A stretch of 64,000 bases of DNA from Calliopum simillimum (GCA_951812925.1 OX638372.1:84713058-84777057); one strand, 5' to 3'; counted from the first letter of the stretch, positions 21,679 to 33,061 are shown. The notes: a model not told the origin generated them from the letters alone. Numbers and translations: made by a program.

Positions 21679-22970
21679 TTACGATGATCAACCGCCCTGT
21701 ATTTCCGGGGACAGTTCTGTATTTCGGCTACGTGTCCCCGGAATTTTTTTGAGAAATACGGGAAATACAAATGTTCTGTATTTTATTTTGTGTCCCCTAG
21801 TTCACGGTGCTCTTGAACAGTCGATAGGTTTTTTGGCTATGTGGAGAAAATCTGTGAATGGGATTTCATTTGTATTAGTTTAGTGGTCTGAAAAATGCAA
21901 ACCCCGAAATCGTAGCTGATCATCCCCGCGAAATATCGCAAAAATACATATCCCATATAAAATAAAAAAATATCAGAAAAAAAACGCAACAAACAAATAT
22001 AAAAATAGTTATTTTTAATGTATTTTGCAATGCTGAATCCGAATCCGGCCTTAGAATTGCTGTATCTTATACGGTTTTTGAGATATCTAAGCCTAAACAA
22101 GGAAAAAAGCCGACGCTATGTTTTATTGTTGTATTTTGGAGCTATATAAAAGGACGTATATCCGTAAATTCTGATGCAGAAATGGAAAACTTTAATCAAT
22201 CTTCTAAGCCTAATTCAAATAATGTCGATATCTTTATTTTTCTCGGAGATATCCTAACCTAAAAAGTTAAAAAAGTGCTAAAAACGTGTTTTGTCATTCT
22301 ACGATATTTCAGAGAAAAATTAAGCTATTGACATAATTTAAATGCAGTTTTAAAGAAAAGAATTGCAGCTTTCAGATAATGTATTGAATTTTGCGTATAA
22401 ATGTTCTATATTCTAGTTATATAGCTTCAAAATATAGCAAAAACGGTCTTTCTTCCTTGTTTAGGCTAAGATATCTCAAAAACCGTATGAGATATTGCAA
22501 TTTCAAGGCCGGATTCAGATTCAGCATTGCAAAATACGTTAAATATAACTATTTTTATACTTGTTTGCTGCGTTTTTTTTCCGATTTTTTATATGGGATA
22601 TGTATTTTTGCGATATTTCGCGGGAATGATCAGCTACGATTTCGGGGTTTGCATTTTCCAGACCACTAAACTAATACAAATGAAATCTCATTCACAGATT
22701 TTCTCCACATAGCCAAAAAACCTATCGACTGTTCAAGAGCATTGCAAAATACATTAAAAATATCTATTTTTATATTTGTTTGTTGCTTTTTTTTTCTGAA
22801 TTTTTTTTATTTCGGGGTTTGCATTTTTCAGACCACTAAACTAATACAAATGAAACCCCATTCACAGATTTTCTCCGCATATTCAAAAAACCTATCGACT
22901 GTTCAAGAGCACCGTGATATAGTTTCGCAACAGATAGAATCATTTCATAAACGGCTCTTTGACAATTAAC
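21679..22970 (-). mobile_element. hAT-like MITE, copy 2 (truncated, interrupted)
   Basis: The terminus TACGATGATCAACCG (21679) and the following CTGTATTTCCGGGGACAG, TCGGCTACGTGTCCCCGG correspond in inverse to the right end of the element at 9238-10003. After a nested palindrome (21803-22916) the similarity resumes with ATAGTTTCGCAACAGATAG and CGGCTCTTTGACAATTAA (to about 22970). About 180 bp of the parent sequence between these points is missing. Confidence 0.65.
21803..22916. mobile_element. Palindromic element with CACGGTG ends
   Basis: It begins CACGGTGCTCTTGAACAGTC (21803) and ends with the exact inverse (GACTGTTCAAGAGCACCGTG, 22916). The left arm runs for at least 280 bp. The right side carries two successive copies of the arm (about 22530-22738 and 22742-22916), the last with a roughly 80-bp internal deletion. 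CAC-starting ends recall Transib termini but no 5-bp duplication could be verified. Non-coding. Confidence 0.7.
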
Positions 22971-22974
22971 AACT

Positions 22975-23555
22975 GAATTAGTGCTGCGACATCGACATCG
23001 ATGTTGATGAAACATCGATGTTTTGCAAGAACGTCGACTGTTTTTAACATCGATGTTTAAAGTTCAATTTTTTTGCAAAATCGATTTTTTGCCACGATGT
23101 TTTTATTCGATGTTTTCACAAATTCTATTTTCACAAATTTCGTTTGCACAAATTTTGCTTAGCCAATTCGCATTCAAAATTGGAACAACTTACTATTAAG
23201 GGTGTGCAAAGAGCTGTTCGAACCTTTTCGAGAATTCCGGCGTTTGTTTGCTCGTTTGTTCGAATGTTCGTAGCTTGCAACTTGTTTGCCAACTGCTTCG
23301 TTCTTGTTGCAAGTTGTTGCACAGGCTACTGTGTACGCAACGTTACAGCCAATACATTGGCTTGCTGGTATCATACAAGTTGTGTGCAGGTCCGGATTTA
23401 AGCTTATTATTGGCTTTGGTTAGATAAAATGTTTAAGTAATTTTTGTGTAAACGATGTTTCTGTTGAATATTTTATCACATTCTTTGGCGCGTTTCCTTT
23501 TGTCTATGGAAAAGTGATTGGAAAACGATTCCATACATCTTTCTTTATTGAAAAG
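22975..23555. repeat. CATCGATGTTTT-rich repeat and surrounding unassigned DNA
   Basis: 22985-23130 contains several copies of CATCGATGTTTT / AAACATCGATG and GCAAAATCGATTTTT, shared with 47590-47690. The rest to 23555 has overlapping short frames of about 60-85 codons on both strands without recognisable motifs; I regard them as chance. Confidence 0.5.
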
Positions 23556-23559
23556 TTAT

Positions 23560-24365
23560 ATTTTCGACCCAAAAACCCATAATAGTTTTTTTGGGGCTGC
23601 CACCTAGTTTTTTAATAAAATCAATATTTTCTTTCAATACAATAAATTGCTAAGATCGTAATTTTTTCTCTATAATTGACATCTTGGGTCCAAAAGCAAC
23701 GAAACATAAATTTAGGGTTGCCATATTTTGGTTGCCAGACGTTTTTTCGCAAAATTGCATTTCTTGTTAAGTTTTTTTATTGAAAATTTATTTTTAGACC
23801 CTGGTTTTTTTAATGAAATCATAATTTTCTCTCTACAAATTGACATTTTGGGTCTAAAAACAACGAAACACTAATTAAGGGATGCCATATTAGAGTTGCC
23901 AGACGTTTTTTCGTTATCTGTACAATCTGTAGCTTTCTGACCGTTCCTGAAACCAAGAATTTCAATTTAGTCACTAAAAGTATGATTTTAACAATATTTC
24001 AGAAAATAATCTGGTGGCAACCCTAAAAATATGTACTGGATTTTCAAAAGTTTGTATAAGCGGTTTGAGACTAAAATTAAATTTTGTATTTTTTTAAATA
24101 TATGGCTTAGGAAAACTTTACAAAAAAAAACCAGATGGCAACCCTTAAGTTTTTGTGCGATTTTTAAAAAGTTTATCTGAGCGTTACCTATACTTAAATT
24201 TTGAATTTAGTCAAAAAAGTATGATTTTAACAAAACATCAGAAAATAATCAGGTGGCAACCCTTAAAATATATGTTAGGTTTTTTAAAAAAACGTTTCTC
24301 AAAATATTTTTCGTTGCATGAAAATTTAAAAATGAAATTAAAAATGTAATCTATTATAGTACAGT
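23560..24365. repeat. Dispersed repeat with tandem units 'GGCAACCCTAAAA', part 1
   Basis: Units of about 100-130 bp recur: CAGAAAATAATC.GGTGGCAACCC, TTTTTAAAAAGTTTATCTGAGCG, ACTAAAATTTAATTT. Copies are at 24000-24070, 24128-24195 and 24240-24310, and a different block at 23690-23900 has GGGTTGCCATATT.GGTTGCCAGACG twice. The same family returns at 37140-37400, 39956-40080 and 56640-57490. Confidence 0.7.
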
Positions 24366-24904
24366 CATTTGGTAGTTTTACCTGGAAAGTTTTGCGGGAT
24401 TTTTGCAAATAAGTTATTTTATAGATTTCGATGTGCTCTTTCAGAATTTCAACTTTGCTACCTCGAGTCGTGTTCGCTCGCGCCGCCATATTGGAAAAAT
24501 GGCGTCCAAAATCAGTTTTTTACAAATATCTCTTTAACAGTTATATTAAGAGAAAAATATTGTAGCGCAATATTGTAGCTTATAAAATTTTCTATAAAAA
24601 TGACCCTACGTACGACTTATAACTCAGGAGATATCCTTAATCAAAATTTGAAAAAAATTAGTAAATTGTGCATGCCGGTTATGAGTAGGCACAGTTATGT
24701 GTTGAGCTTAAAATTACGATAACTCCTGAACGGTGAGTCAAACGTTCAAAGTAAAAATATTTGTTAACAGGAAATTACATATTATTTGTTTTTCATATGA
24801 CCTATAGTTTAGGATATATTTTTTCAGCAAACCTAAAATTTTGAAAAAACAATTTTTTAAAATAGCTCCAAAACGGTTCGTTCTAGAAAAAAAAATGTTC
24901 ATGC
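24366..24904. other. No recognisable gene
   Basis: AT-rich repeat-like DNA with palindromic tendencies, for example GTAGCGCAATATTGTAGC near 24562. Phrases such as CTCAGGAGATATCC resemble the foldback elements elsewhere in the window. Nothing coding was supported. Confidence 0.35.
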
Positions 24905-24909
24905 ATTTT

Positions 24910-25449
24910 GTAGAATATATTTGGATCAGCCGGCAGACCATATGTGTGGATAAAACCGAATGAAGCACTTCGCCCAGAAAACCTTAAACCAAATGTAAAA
25001 CATGGTGGTGGTTCAGTGATGGTTTGGGGTTCGTTTCAGCGGCTGGGCCTGGAATGCTCCATTTTATTGAAGGGACCATGGATCATAAGATGTATTTGGA
25101 AATTTTAAGACAAAATTTACCACAATGTAAAGATAAACTTGGCCTAAGCAGTAACTGGTACTTTTACCAAGATAATGATCCAAAGCATAAAGCATGGCTT
25201 CTGTATAATTGTCCTAAGGTTCTTCAAACACCGGCCCAGAGTCCAGATATAAATCCTATTGAGAACTTATGGAGTTATTTGGACGCAAAAATTCGGCAGC
25301 ATAACATATCTTCAAAAACTGAACTAATAAGGATACTGAAGGAAGAATGGGAAAAAATAGATCCAAGCTTCTGCGAAAAACTTGTTCAAAGCATGCCAAA
25401 AAGACTAAATATGGTAATTAATAACAAAGGAATGCATACTAAATATTAA
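24910..25449 (+). pseudogene. Tc1-like transposase, C-terminal half of the catalytic domain
   Basis: The first block NIFGSAGRPYVWIKPNEALR (24912) and GGGSVMVWGSF is followed by a one-base frameshift near 25035, then an open frame of 138 residues. That frame holds AAGPGMLHFIEGTMDHKMYL, the second catalytic Asp in WYFYQDNDPKHKA (about 25160-25195) and the Glu block SPDINPIENLW (about 25240). This is the DD34E pattern of Tc1-like cut-and-paste transposases. The stop at 25447 follows GMHTKY. The DNA-binding N-terminus and first Asp are missing; similarity starts abruptly near 24910. Confidence 0.9.
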
Positions 25450-25701
25450 ACTCCTGTAAAAACAATAATTATTTTAAGGTGTACGACTTTGGCTTTGGTA
25501 ATGAAAATTTTTGATGTTTGTTACTTTTTATTTATTTTTAAAATTAGTGGAAAATTTTGAGTTTTATTTTTTTTTTAAAATGGAGAATTGAATATACTGT
25601 TTAAAAACATACTTATGGTTTTTTAAATTTTGTTTGCTTATTTATTTTTTTGGAATTGAAAAATAATTGTTTTGGTGTACGACTTTGGCTTGGACCTACT
25701 A
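24910..25701 (+). mobile_element. Tc1-like element, 3' part with internal direct repeat
   Basis: Downstream of the transposase, GGTGTACGACTTTGGCTT occurs twice in direct orientation (25478-25495 and 25674-25691, 196 bp apart). The outer copy is followed by GGACCTAC|TA. Paired direct repeats within one terminal inverted repeat are the IR/DR arrangement known from some Tc1-like elements. The left end is not present. Confidence 0.72.
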
Positions 25702-26211
25702 TATATTATTTTTTGGTCTCCTTCACCAAAATCCATTGTCGGAACTATGTAATTTTTTTTTCATGGTGTACAACGTAATATGCCATGAAAATTTTTTGTT
25801 GACATTTGAATTGGTGAAATTTGTAACATAAATGAGCCGTTTATTTTGAAAGTGGCCTAAGCGGGCCCCGCTGAATTGATTCCCCGGTTATCCGGGATTC
25901 TTTTAATTGATCAGTCGGATCAATTAAGCGGGCCCCACTTAATTGATTCCCCGGTTAATTGGCCCGAAAAGTTTGCATTTTTCATCGAGTCAATAAAGCG
26001 GGGTCTACTGTAATTTATATGGGAAAAAGATCTTCCTGGCAGGGAAGGAGCTAAAACCATCTACGTGTGCACAATCCTGAGTTACAATAAAGACACTTAA
26101 AACAATTTTGATAACAAAATGTAACTATCATTTAAACTGTTTCGAGCTCAAAGAATATTTGATGTCACACGGACACATTTTGAAAATAATTTCTTTTGCC
26201 AAAAAATACTA
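25702..26211. repeat. Repeat end with pogo/Tigger-like terminus
   Basis: 25860-26012 contains GCGGGCCCCGCTGAATTGATTCCCCGGTT-like text twice and ends GAGTCAATAAAGCGGGG then TCTACTGTA. On the minus strand this reads TACAGTAGACCCCGCTTTAT, the style of pogo-group ends beginning CAG after a TA. A matching second end was not identified with confidence, so this is a partial copy. The remainder holds nothing recognisable. Confidence 0.45.
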
Positions 26212-26520
26212 AGAGCCGTTGTCACAATATCTGGGTAAAATTCAACTTGCGGATTGATATAAATTTTATATAAAATTTAATATCCAGTTAGGGTTACAGT
26301 CAATTATAATGTAATAAATGTAAAAGAAAAAATGCTTTTATTAACGAGCAATAAATAAAAATTAAATATTTAAATTTACAAACAAAATTTTACCGTTGAG
26401 GTCCTCGTACGAAGGTATGCCTTTGCGCTTTGAAGGAAGTTACACTTAGAGGTGAAAATCTTTTGTTTAAGCTCATCAGTCATTGTTTGTCTCTATATGT
26501 GTCCCCTGCAAGCGTGCCAG
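26212..26520 (-). mobile_element. hAT-like MITE, copy 3 (fragment)
   Basis: Reading inverted, ATATGTGTCCCCTGC (26498), AACAATGACTGATGAGC and AGATTTTCACCTCTAA match the interior of the copy at 9238 (9320-9570). So do GCGCAAAGGCATACC-type text and TTTATTGCTCGTTAATAAA. Both termini are missing. Confidence 0.6.
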
Positions 26521-26750
26521 TGGTGGCCATGCAAAAGAAATCGAGTTCCATACATAATGGCATCGACTGTACTTTCACAGGAATAAACAATTTCATTGAT
26601 ATCCAAAACCGTTTTTGTTTTATTTAAAAAAACTTTTGTAGCGCTCTTATTCAAAAGCCCTTTATAACAACAAGTAATGTAATTTCAGCGACCATTTTGA
26701 ACACTTGTGGTGTGGCAATAATGATTTGGTGATTCCATCTTCAAGTTAAA
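26521..26750. other. No recognisable gene
   Basis: Short spacer between the hAT-like fragment and the P-like transposase remnants. No motif recognised. Confidence 0.35.
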
Positions 26751-26751
26751 G

Positions 26752-27565
26752 TATCAATGCACAATTAAATGTAGACATTGATACTCTTGCCTTCGAGGTG
26801 CGAAACTCGTCGTCATCTGACTCGGGGCTGTCATATTCTAATATCTTTAAATCCAAATTTACTGCTAGATTTAAAGAAACGGTTTTTAGAAATTTGATCG
26901 AATTTCTTGATAAGAATAATAATAAGAAAATTTGCTTAATGGCAGTGGACGAAACTCCTCTTACAAGAGGTTTAGAATTCGACGATGGAAATAAAGAATT
27001 GGTTGGTGTAGTTCATAAACTTCACTAAAAATGTTATAAAGAACAAGCAGATTCTTGTTGTATAGTCACGATAAGTTAACTGAGCGGCAAGTGGCATGTT
27101 ACTGTTAGTTACCATTTTAATATAAATGGAGTTAATGGTCCAGAAACGTAAGACGTTATAAATAATGTTTTAATTACGCCTTATCTGCTGGTATTAAAAT
27201 AGTGGCAATAGCTTGTGATCGGTCAGAAGCTAGTATAAGTAGATGCAATAAATAAACTTAAAATCGAAGATGAAAATTATATAAAAATTATAAAAAATTA
27301 TATCTTATTGTTAACATTTCTTACTTTGCCTTGTTGCCACTTTTGCAAGTTATACTCCAATCCCTTTTTTATTTTCATTTTATTTTCATTATTTCCATTT
27401 TATTTTCATTTATTCCTGTATTAACACGAGTATCTCCAATCTTACCTCCCACTATGAATGAATAGGTCATCTTCCATTACTGCAATACCGAAGTAGTCAA
27501 ATTGCAATAAATAAACTTAAAATCGAAGCTGAAAATTATATTATGTGGAACGGTAGTAAAATGCA
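26752..27565 (+). pseudogene. P-like transposase fragment, tandem copy 1
   Basis: A frame with SNIFKSKFTARFKETVFRNL (26840) continues to CLMAVDETPLTRGLEFDDG then NKELVGVV (26930-27020). This matches the start of the RNase H-like core of P-element/THAP9-type transposases, which typically has an acidic residue, then GL-x-[YF]-D and an ELVG-like strand. Further on, in shifted frames, GKWHVTVSYHFNINGVNG (about 27085) and SAGIKIVAIACDRSEA (about 27187-27235) supply the second Asp region. Stops and shifts throughout. It ends near 27565. A nearly identical copy follows 1180 bp downstream. Confidence 0.68.
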
Positions 27566-27765
27566 CATCATATATATATGCCTCATTTTGTTAAAAATTT
27601 CAAATTCAACTTGTACAAAAATTAAAATATGTATTACATTTTCATTAAAACTAACTCAAAAAGTTTATGGAAACGAAATTAGTATTAAAAAATATGAGAA
27701 GGAATGAAATAAATATATCGACGAAGAAATTATATGGAATTCATTGATAATTTTGTGGAAAATGG

Positions 27766-28762
27766 ATTATATCAATGCACAATCAAATGTGGACATTGAT
27801 ACTGATGCCTTCGAGGTGCCAAGCTCGTCGTCATCTGACTCGGTGCTGTCATATACTTATATCTTTAAATCTAAATTTACAGCTGGATTTAAAGAAACTG
27901 TTTTGAGAAATTTGATCGAATTGCTTGACAAGAATAATAATAAGAAAATTGGCGAAACTCTTTGCCTTCCAAGCAAGTATAAAAACAAAAGTGCTGCAGA
28001 AGAAAAACTAATGTCAAAAGAATTATTATATGAAAATCAATACCAAAACAATATAGAAGAAATTTTAAAAAATTATTATTTAAAAAAAGAGCAGAATTCA
28101 GGAAAGTATATGACGATAATGATAGCACAAAACTACAGAAAAAACTCGAGGTTTAGGATTCGACGATGGAAATAAAGAATTGGTTGGTGTAGTTCTTAAA
28201 CTTCACCAAAAATGGGATAAAGAATAAGCAGATTCTTGTTGTATAGTCACGATAAGTTACCTGAGCGGCAAGTGGCATGTTACTGTTAGTTACCATTTTA
28301 GTATAAATGGAGTTAATGGTCCAGAAACGTAAGACGTTATAAATAATGTTTTAATTACGCCTTATCTGCTGGTATTAAAATAGTGGCAATAGCTTGTGAT
28401 CGGTCAAAAGCTAATATAAGTAGATGCAATAAATAAACTTAAAATCGAAGATGAAAATTATATAAAAATTATAAAAAATTATATCTTATTGTTAACATTT
28501 CTTACTTTGCCTTGTTGCCACTTTTGCAAGTTATACTCCAATCCCGTTTTTATTTTCATTTTATTTTCATTATTTCCATTTTATTTTCATTTATTCCTGT
28601 ATTAACACGAGTATCTCAAATCTTACCTCCCACTATGAATGAATAGGTCATCTTCCATTACTGCAACACCGAAGTAGTCAAATTGCAATAAATAAACTTA
28701 AAATCGAAGATGAAAATTATATTATGTGGAACGGTAGTAAAATGCACATAATATATATGAAG
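27766..28762 (+). pseudogene. P-like transposase fragment, tandem copy 2
   Basis: The frame at 27744-28175 holds DIDTDAFEVPSSSSSDSVLS, YIFKSKFTAGFKETVLRNLI and then a segment not present in copy 1: GETLCLPSKYKNKSAAEEKL, NQYQNNIEEILKNYYLKKEQ. It then rejoins GFDDGNKELVG near 28160 in another frame. Downstream text to 28750 repeats copy 1 base for base apart from scattered changes. The offset from copy 1 is about 1180 bp. Non-functional. Confidence 0.66.
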
Positions 28763-29960
28763 CACTCCATGCCAAGTGTACCAGATTTAAATTTTTTTTT
28801 CTCCGATCTCTTTCAAATTTGGCAATATGGTAGATCCAGTGCGCAAGATCAACAATCCGGGTGGATTTGGTCCTAGTTGTTGTTGTTAAAATACAGGGTG
28901 TTGACGTTGGCATTTGTAGTCGTTTTCATGAAAAGGGTGTTTTTTCAAAAATTTATAGCTTACACTAAAGTTTGTAAATTGATAAATCTAAGTTACTGGT
29001 CCTATTCATTTTGAAGTGTATCTTTTATAAAAAAATATTTCTTGGTGAAAAAAATTTACAATTACAATTTTACACTTAAAAATACTTTTGAATTTTTTTT
29101 AAAAAAAGCCCCCTTCGATTTTTTTAAAAGTACTTTAAATTAAAGCATAATTTATAAGCTTTAAAATGATCTATGGACTCAAGATGGGATTCGGAAGCTA
29201 AATGGGGGTTTTTTGCTTTTGAACGCCCGCGGAATGCAAAAATCTTTTTTTACTCAAGAGGAAAGCATCTTACGGTGTACTAGGCATAAATTGCTTAGAA
29301 TCATCAAGGAAATAAGTGTGAAATTTTTTGGGAATTTAATGGAAAGTTAAAAAAAAATTTTTTTTTTTTTTGAGTAATTTTTGACAAAAATTTCAAAAAT
29401 TATTCAAGAAAAAAAGTTCCCAAAAAAAATCCAAAAAAATCTCACGTATTGTTTGGACATTTCTAAGCATTTTTTACCCTGTACAGTTCTTTCGTAAGAT
29501 GCTTTCCTCTTGAGTAAAAAAAGATTTTTGCCTTCCGCGGGCGTTCATTTTTAAGCTTATAAATTATGCTTTAATTCAAAGTACTTATAAAAAACTCGAA
29601 GAGGCCTTTTTTTAAAAAAAAATTCAAAAGTATTTTTAAGTGTAAAAAGTTTTGGTGAAAAAAAAATTTTTTCACCAAGAAATATTTTTTTGTTAAAAGA
29701 ACACTTCAAAGTGAATAGGACCAGTAACTTAGATTAATCAATTTACAATTTTTAGTGTAAGCTATAAATTTTTGAAAAAACACCCTTTTCATGAAAATGA
29801 CTAAAAAAGCCAACTTCAACACACTGTATTTAACCAACAAATGGTACTAGGACCAAATCCACCCGGATTGTTGTTCTTGCGCACTGGATCTACCATATTG
29901 CCAAATTTGAGCGAAATCGGAGAAAAAAAAATTTAACCCTGGTACACTTGGCATAGAGTG
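28763..29960. mobile_element. 1.2-kb palindromic element, CAC-type ends
   Basis: It begins CACTCCATGCCAAGTGTACC (28763) and ends with the near inverse GGTACACTTGGCATAGAGTG (29960). The arms pair for about 550 bp (AAATTTGGCAATATGGTAG / CTACCATATTGCCAAATTTG, CACCCGGATTG / CAATCCGGGTG, and GGAAAGCATCTTACGG / AAGATGCTTTCCTC near the centre). It interrupts P-like sequence. The CAC-starting ends resemble the Transib-type element at 4621, but no 5-bp duplication is clear. Non-coding. Confidence 0.75.
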
Positions 29961-30248
29961 AAAATCAATACCAAAATAATATAGATGAAATTTTAAAAAA
30001 TTATTTTTTAAAAAACATTTTGGAAAATCTGAGGCTGACCAAAGAGCAGAATTCAGAAAAGTATTTGACGATAATGATAGCACAAAACTACAGAAAAACT
30101 CGAGGTTTAGAATTCGACGATGGAAATAAAGAATTGGTTGGTATAGTTCTTAAACTTCATTAAAATGGGATAAAGAATAAGCAGATTCTTGTTGTATAGT
30201 CACGATAAGTTACCTGAGCGGCAAGTGGCATGTTACTGTTAGTTACCA
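29961..30248 (+). pseudogene. P-like transposase fragment, copy 3
   Basis: AATCAATACCAAAATAATAT to GTTACTGTTAGTTACCA matches the corresponding part of copy 2, including an extra segment TTGGAAAATCTGAGGCTGACC absent there. It stops exactly where a Helitron starts (A at 30248, TC at 30249); in copies 1 and 2 the text continues TTTTA at this point. Confidence 0.65.
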
Positions 30249-30639
30249 TCTATATATATAAAAGAAAGTCGTGTTAGTTACACTATTTATAACTCAAGAA
30301 CGGCTTTGCCAATATGGCTGAAAATTGGTGAGGAGGTAGCTTAGAGCCAGGAGACGGACATAGGATACTATTTATTTCGTTAGGGTGCATATTAAGGGTG
30401 GCCCTCATACAAAAATTTGTTTTAAATCGCATTTTCTTAGAGACCGTTCATCCGATTGCGTTGAAACATTAGGAATTGGTTGAACATGCCCGCGAAGATT
30501 TCTAAGAAAAAATTTGTCAGGGTGCATATTAAGGGTTGCCCCCTTACAAAAATTTGTTAAATTGCATTTTCTCAGAAACTGCTTAATCGATTCACCTGAA
30601 ATTAAAACCAAATCATCCTTAAATTAAATTGCATAGCTA

Positions 30640-31000
30640 AGGCTATACGCGAAGGTTTCCGAAGATCACCCGAAGGCTTCATAGTCAAAACGAAGAATAT
30701 CTGGATATACTAGAGAGAAAACATCTGTGGCACACTACCAACAATCCTTAACTGATATTTTTCTCTGACAGCCGAAGGTTCTTGAAGGTCACCCGAAGGT
30801 TTTACAGTCAAAACGAAGAATATTGAAGTATTCGAGAGGGAAAAAGTCTTTAAAAAAATTTTAATTAACAGTTTCCCGTGACACTTAAAGGTTGCCGAAG
30901 GTCACCCGAAGGCTTCATAGCCAAAACGATGAATATCTAGGCATATTAAAGGCAAAACATTTGTGGCGAACTATCAACAAGCCTTAATTGATGGATTCCT
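30640..31000 (+). repeat. Three tandem units in the Helitron leader
   Basis: The text 'CCGAAGGTCACCCGAAGG' followed by CTTCATAGTCAAAACGAAGA, a 40-60 nt variable part and CAACAATCCTTAACTGAT recurs at roughly 120-130 bp spacing (about 30650, 30780 and 30895). Confidence 0.75.
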
Positions 31001-31345
31001 GGGACATCCTAGCTAAGCTATTCGGAATTTTTAAGATGGTTTGAAACTAAATTAACTTTCCTCCAATAACAAAATGGGCGGAACATGCCCCTTTTCCATG
31101 CATTTCATGGTAAAAGGAATCATCATTGGTTTCGTAATCTTCCAAACGCTTATTTTCTACATTATTCCCAGTGAATTTGTGAACATAATCAAGAGTAAGA
31201 GAGTAGCTTTTTTGAATTCATTCGAAATTTTGATTGCTGATCAACTCTCAAAAAATTTAAACTAATTTTCAATACCATTTGTTGATCAACGCTCAACATA
31301 TTTAAATTTATTATCAAAACATTTCAACGCAATTTCTGTGCAGTT

Positions 31346-32400
31346 ATGCCTCCCAAAAAACGAGCGTTCGGTCGTTCTACGTCTCAAGCACTACAGAAAA
31401 AGGCAAAACGAAACTCAGAAACAAACGAACAACGAGACGCGAGATTGGAATCCGACCGAGAGCTTTATGCTCAAGCGCGTTCATTGGAAACTAACGAGCA
31501 ACAAAATGCAAGATTAGGAAACGACCGAGAATTTCATGCTTGAGCCCGTTTATCGGAAACCAACGAGCAACGAAATGCAAGATTGGAATCCAACCGTGAA
31601 GTTCATGCTCGAGCCCATTCATCGGAAACAAACGAGCAACGAAATGCAAGATTAGAAACCGACAGAGAACTTCATGCTCGAGCCCGTTCATCGGAAACAA
31701 ACGTGCAACGCGAATCCAGACTGCTTACCATCCGAATGTACACTGCTCGAGCCAGACGAACCACTCACGCTGACTTATATCTCAGTACATTCCAGTACAA
31801 TGCTAACTATAATTACAGCATTCATCCAAGTGTGGTTATTGGAAAAATGGATGAACTATGCACATATTGCAGTGCATTCAAATTTAAGAATGAATCACCA
31901 GGAATGTGCTGTGCTGGTGGAAAAGTTAAATTACCAGAATTACATCTACCACCCGAACCATTATCAAAGTTGGTATCAGGCGACATGAGCGAATCATCGG
32001 TGCAACGAATATCGTGCGCGACAACTATATGTCAACAATCAAAGCACAAGGTCAAATATATCATAATGCTGGATCACTACTACCATTGCCAGACACTGAC
32101 CATAAATTTCTTCAAATTTATTTCATGGGAAACACAGATGAACAAATAGATCAACGTTGTCGATACAATACGGGCACTAGACGAGAAGTTGTCGCTGCAT
32201 AACTAACTTTATTCGATCAACACAACGAATTGATTCAATTGTTTAGAACTGCCCTTGACCAAATGCCAGCAGATGAGTACAGAGTTATAATAAGAGCAGA
32301 AAAAAAAAACACCTGTCGGTTATAGTTGGCGAAGAATTAAACGCACGTGATATAATTCTTCATCGCAGAAATGGTAATGTTCAGCGAGTCGCAGATATTT
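31346..32400 (+). pseudogene. Helitron Rep-helicase protein, N-terminal part
   Basis: MPPKKRAFGRSTSQALQKKA at 31346 leads into five repeats of about 22 residues with SETNEQRNARLE(S/T)DRELHA (31400-31715), one carrying an in-frame TGA at 31541-31543. Then YNYSIHPSVVIGKMDELC, a zinc-knuckle-like CTYCSAFKFKNESPGMCC (31855-31910) and PPEPLSKLVSGD follow. After a frameshift come NYMSTIKAQGQIYHNAGSLL, DHKFLQIYFMGNTDEQIDQR (32020-32200) and, in further shifted pieces, DEYRVIIRAE and NARDIILHRRNG (to 32390). This is the segment upstream of the Rep nuclease in Helitron proteins. Truncated and mutated. Confidence 0.85.
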
Positions 32401-32579
32401 TTTTTTTTTTACAGAATGAACTCCTTAGTAACAAATTAAAAAAAATTTAATCATTAAAAGAAAACATTTATAAATTACAAAATAAATTAAAAACAAATTA
32501 AATTTTAAAAAAATCATTCCCATTGATTATTTTTATAAATGAAATCAAAGATTTCATTGTGTCGTTACAGCCACAAGCC
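32401..32579. other. No recognisable gene
   Basis: A very AT-rich link between the truncated Helitron and the 482-bp repeats. The short dyad TGAAATCAAAGATTTCA at 32539-32555 is the only feature noticed. Confidence 0.4.
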
Positions 32580-33061
32580 TTTTAATTGTAGCTAGCGTAG
32601 CATGTCTCAAAACCAGAGTGTGTTACCAACTAACAATTTGGCAATTTTTCACAACAGACGGCGCTAGTGAGCCTTATGAGTTATGCATAATGGCGATCCT
32701 GCTCAGAGAGTTTACTCGTGGCCTATAGCACAATCGCTTAAGCACCGCGTTCTCTTTCATTAGAAAACCGGAGTCACGGGTTCGAGTACGGTTTCTGGCA
32801 AGATTTAACTAAAACTGATCTGATGAGGCTATATACATGTTTATATATGAAAATATATAAATATGTATGTGGAAGTAGCCGAAACATATGTAATCAATTT
32901 CCATGTTAACACTTGCTTTCGTCTGTTGTTGAAAAATTGCAAAAATGACTGTTTAATTAGTTCAATATAAAATTATCATACTTCAATTTAGAAAAAGCGC
33001 GTTGGTACTTTCATTAGTACTATACAAGCAATAAAAAACAGTCAATAAACTAACTTCATAA
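32580..33061 (+). repeat. 482-bp direct repeat, copy 1, with tRNA-like promoter
   Basis: This unit is repeated at 33153-33634 with no difference seen by eye. Inside, TGGCCTATAGCACAATCG (about 32719) resembles a tRNA A box and GGGTTCGAGTAC (32778-32789) a B box about 60 bp later, the layout of an internal RNA polymerase III promoter in tRNA-derived SINEs. The last 65 bp (GCGTTGGTACTTTCATTAG...) also occur near 53967-54025. It could be a SINE duplicated in tandem, or terminal repeats of a very short retroelement. Confidence 0.75.

Larger units (their letters stand above)
30249..32400 (+). mobile_element. Helitron copy 2, 5' portion
   Basis: It starts TCTATATATATAAAAGAAAG at 30249 preceded by A. 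The first about 110 bp are nearly identical to the 5' end of the Helitron at 13431. It then carries degenerate repeats (GTGCATATTAAGGGTGGCCC at 30385 and again at 30523). Three units of about 120 bp around ACCCGAAGG then CTTCATAGTCAAAACGA follow (30667, 30793, 30905). The coding part runs 31346-32400. Similarity ends near 32400 at a T-run; helicase and 3' end are missing. Confidence 0.85.

Noticed and set aside
23131..23401. Overlapping 60-85 codon frames on both strands
   Set aside because: No recognisable residues, no repeat support and mutual overlap; chance open frames in a region of higher GC.
32716..32812. Genuine tRNA gene
   Set aside because: A and B boxes are present, but stems do not pair well and the unit is duplicated as part of a 482-bp repeat.
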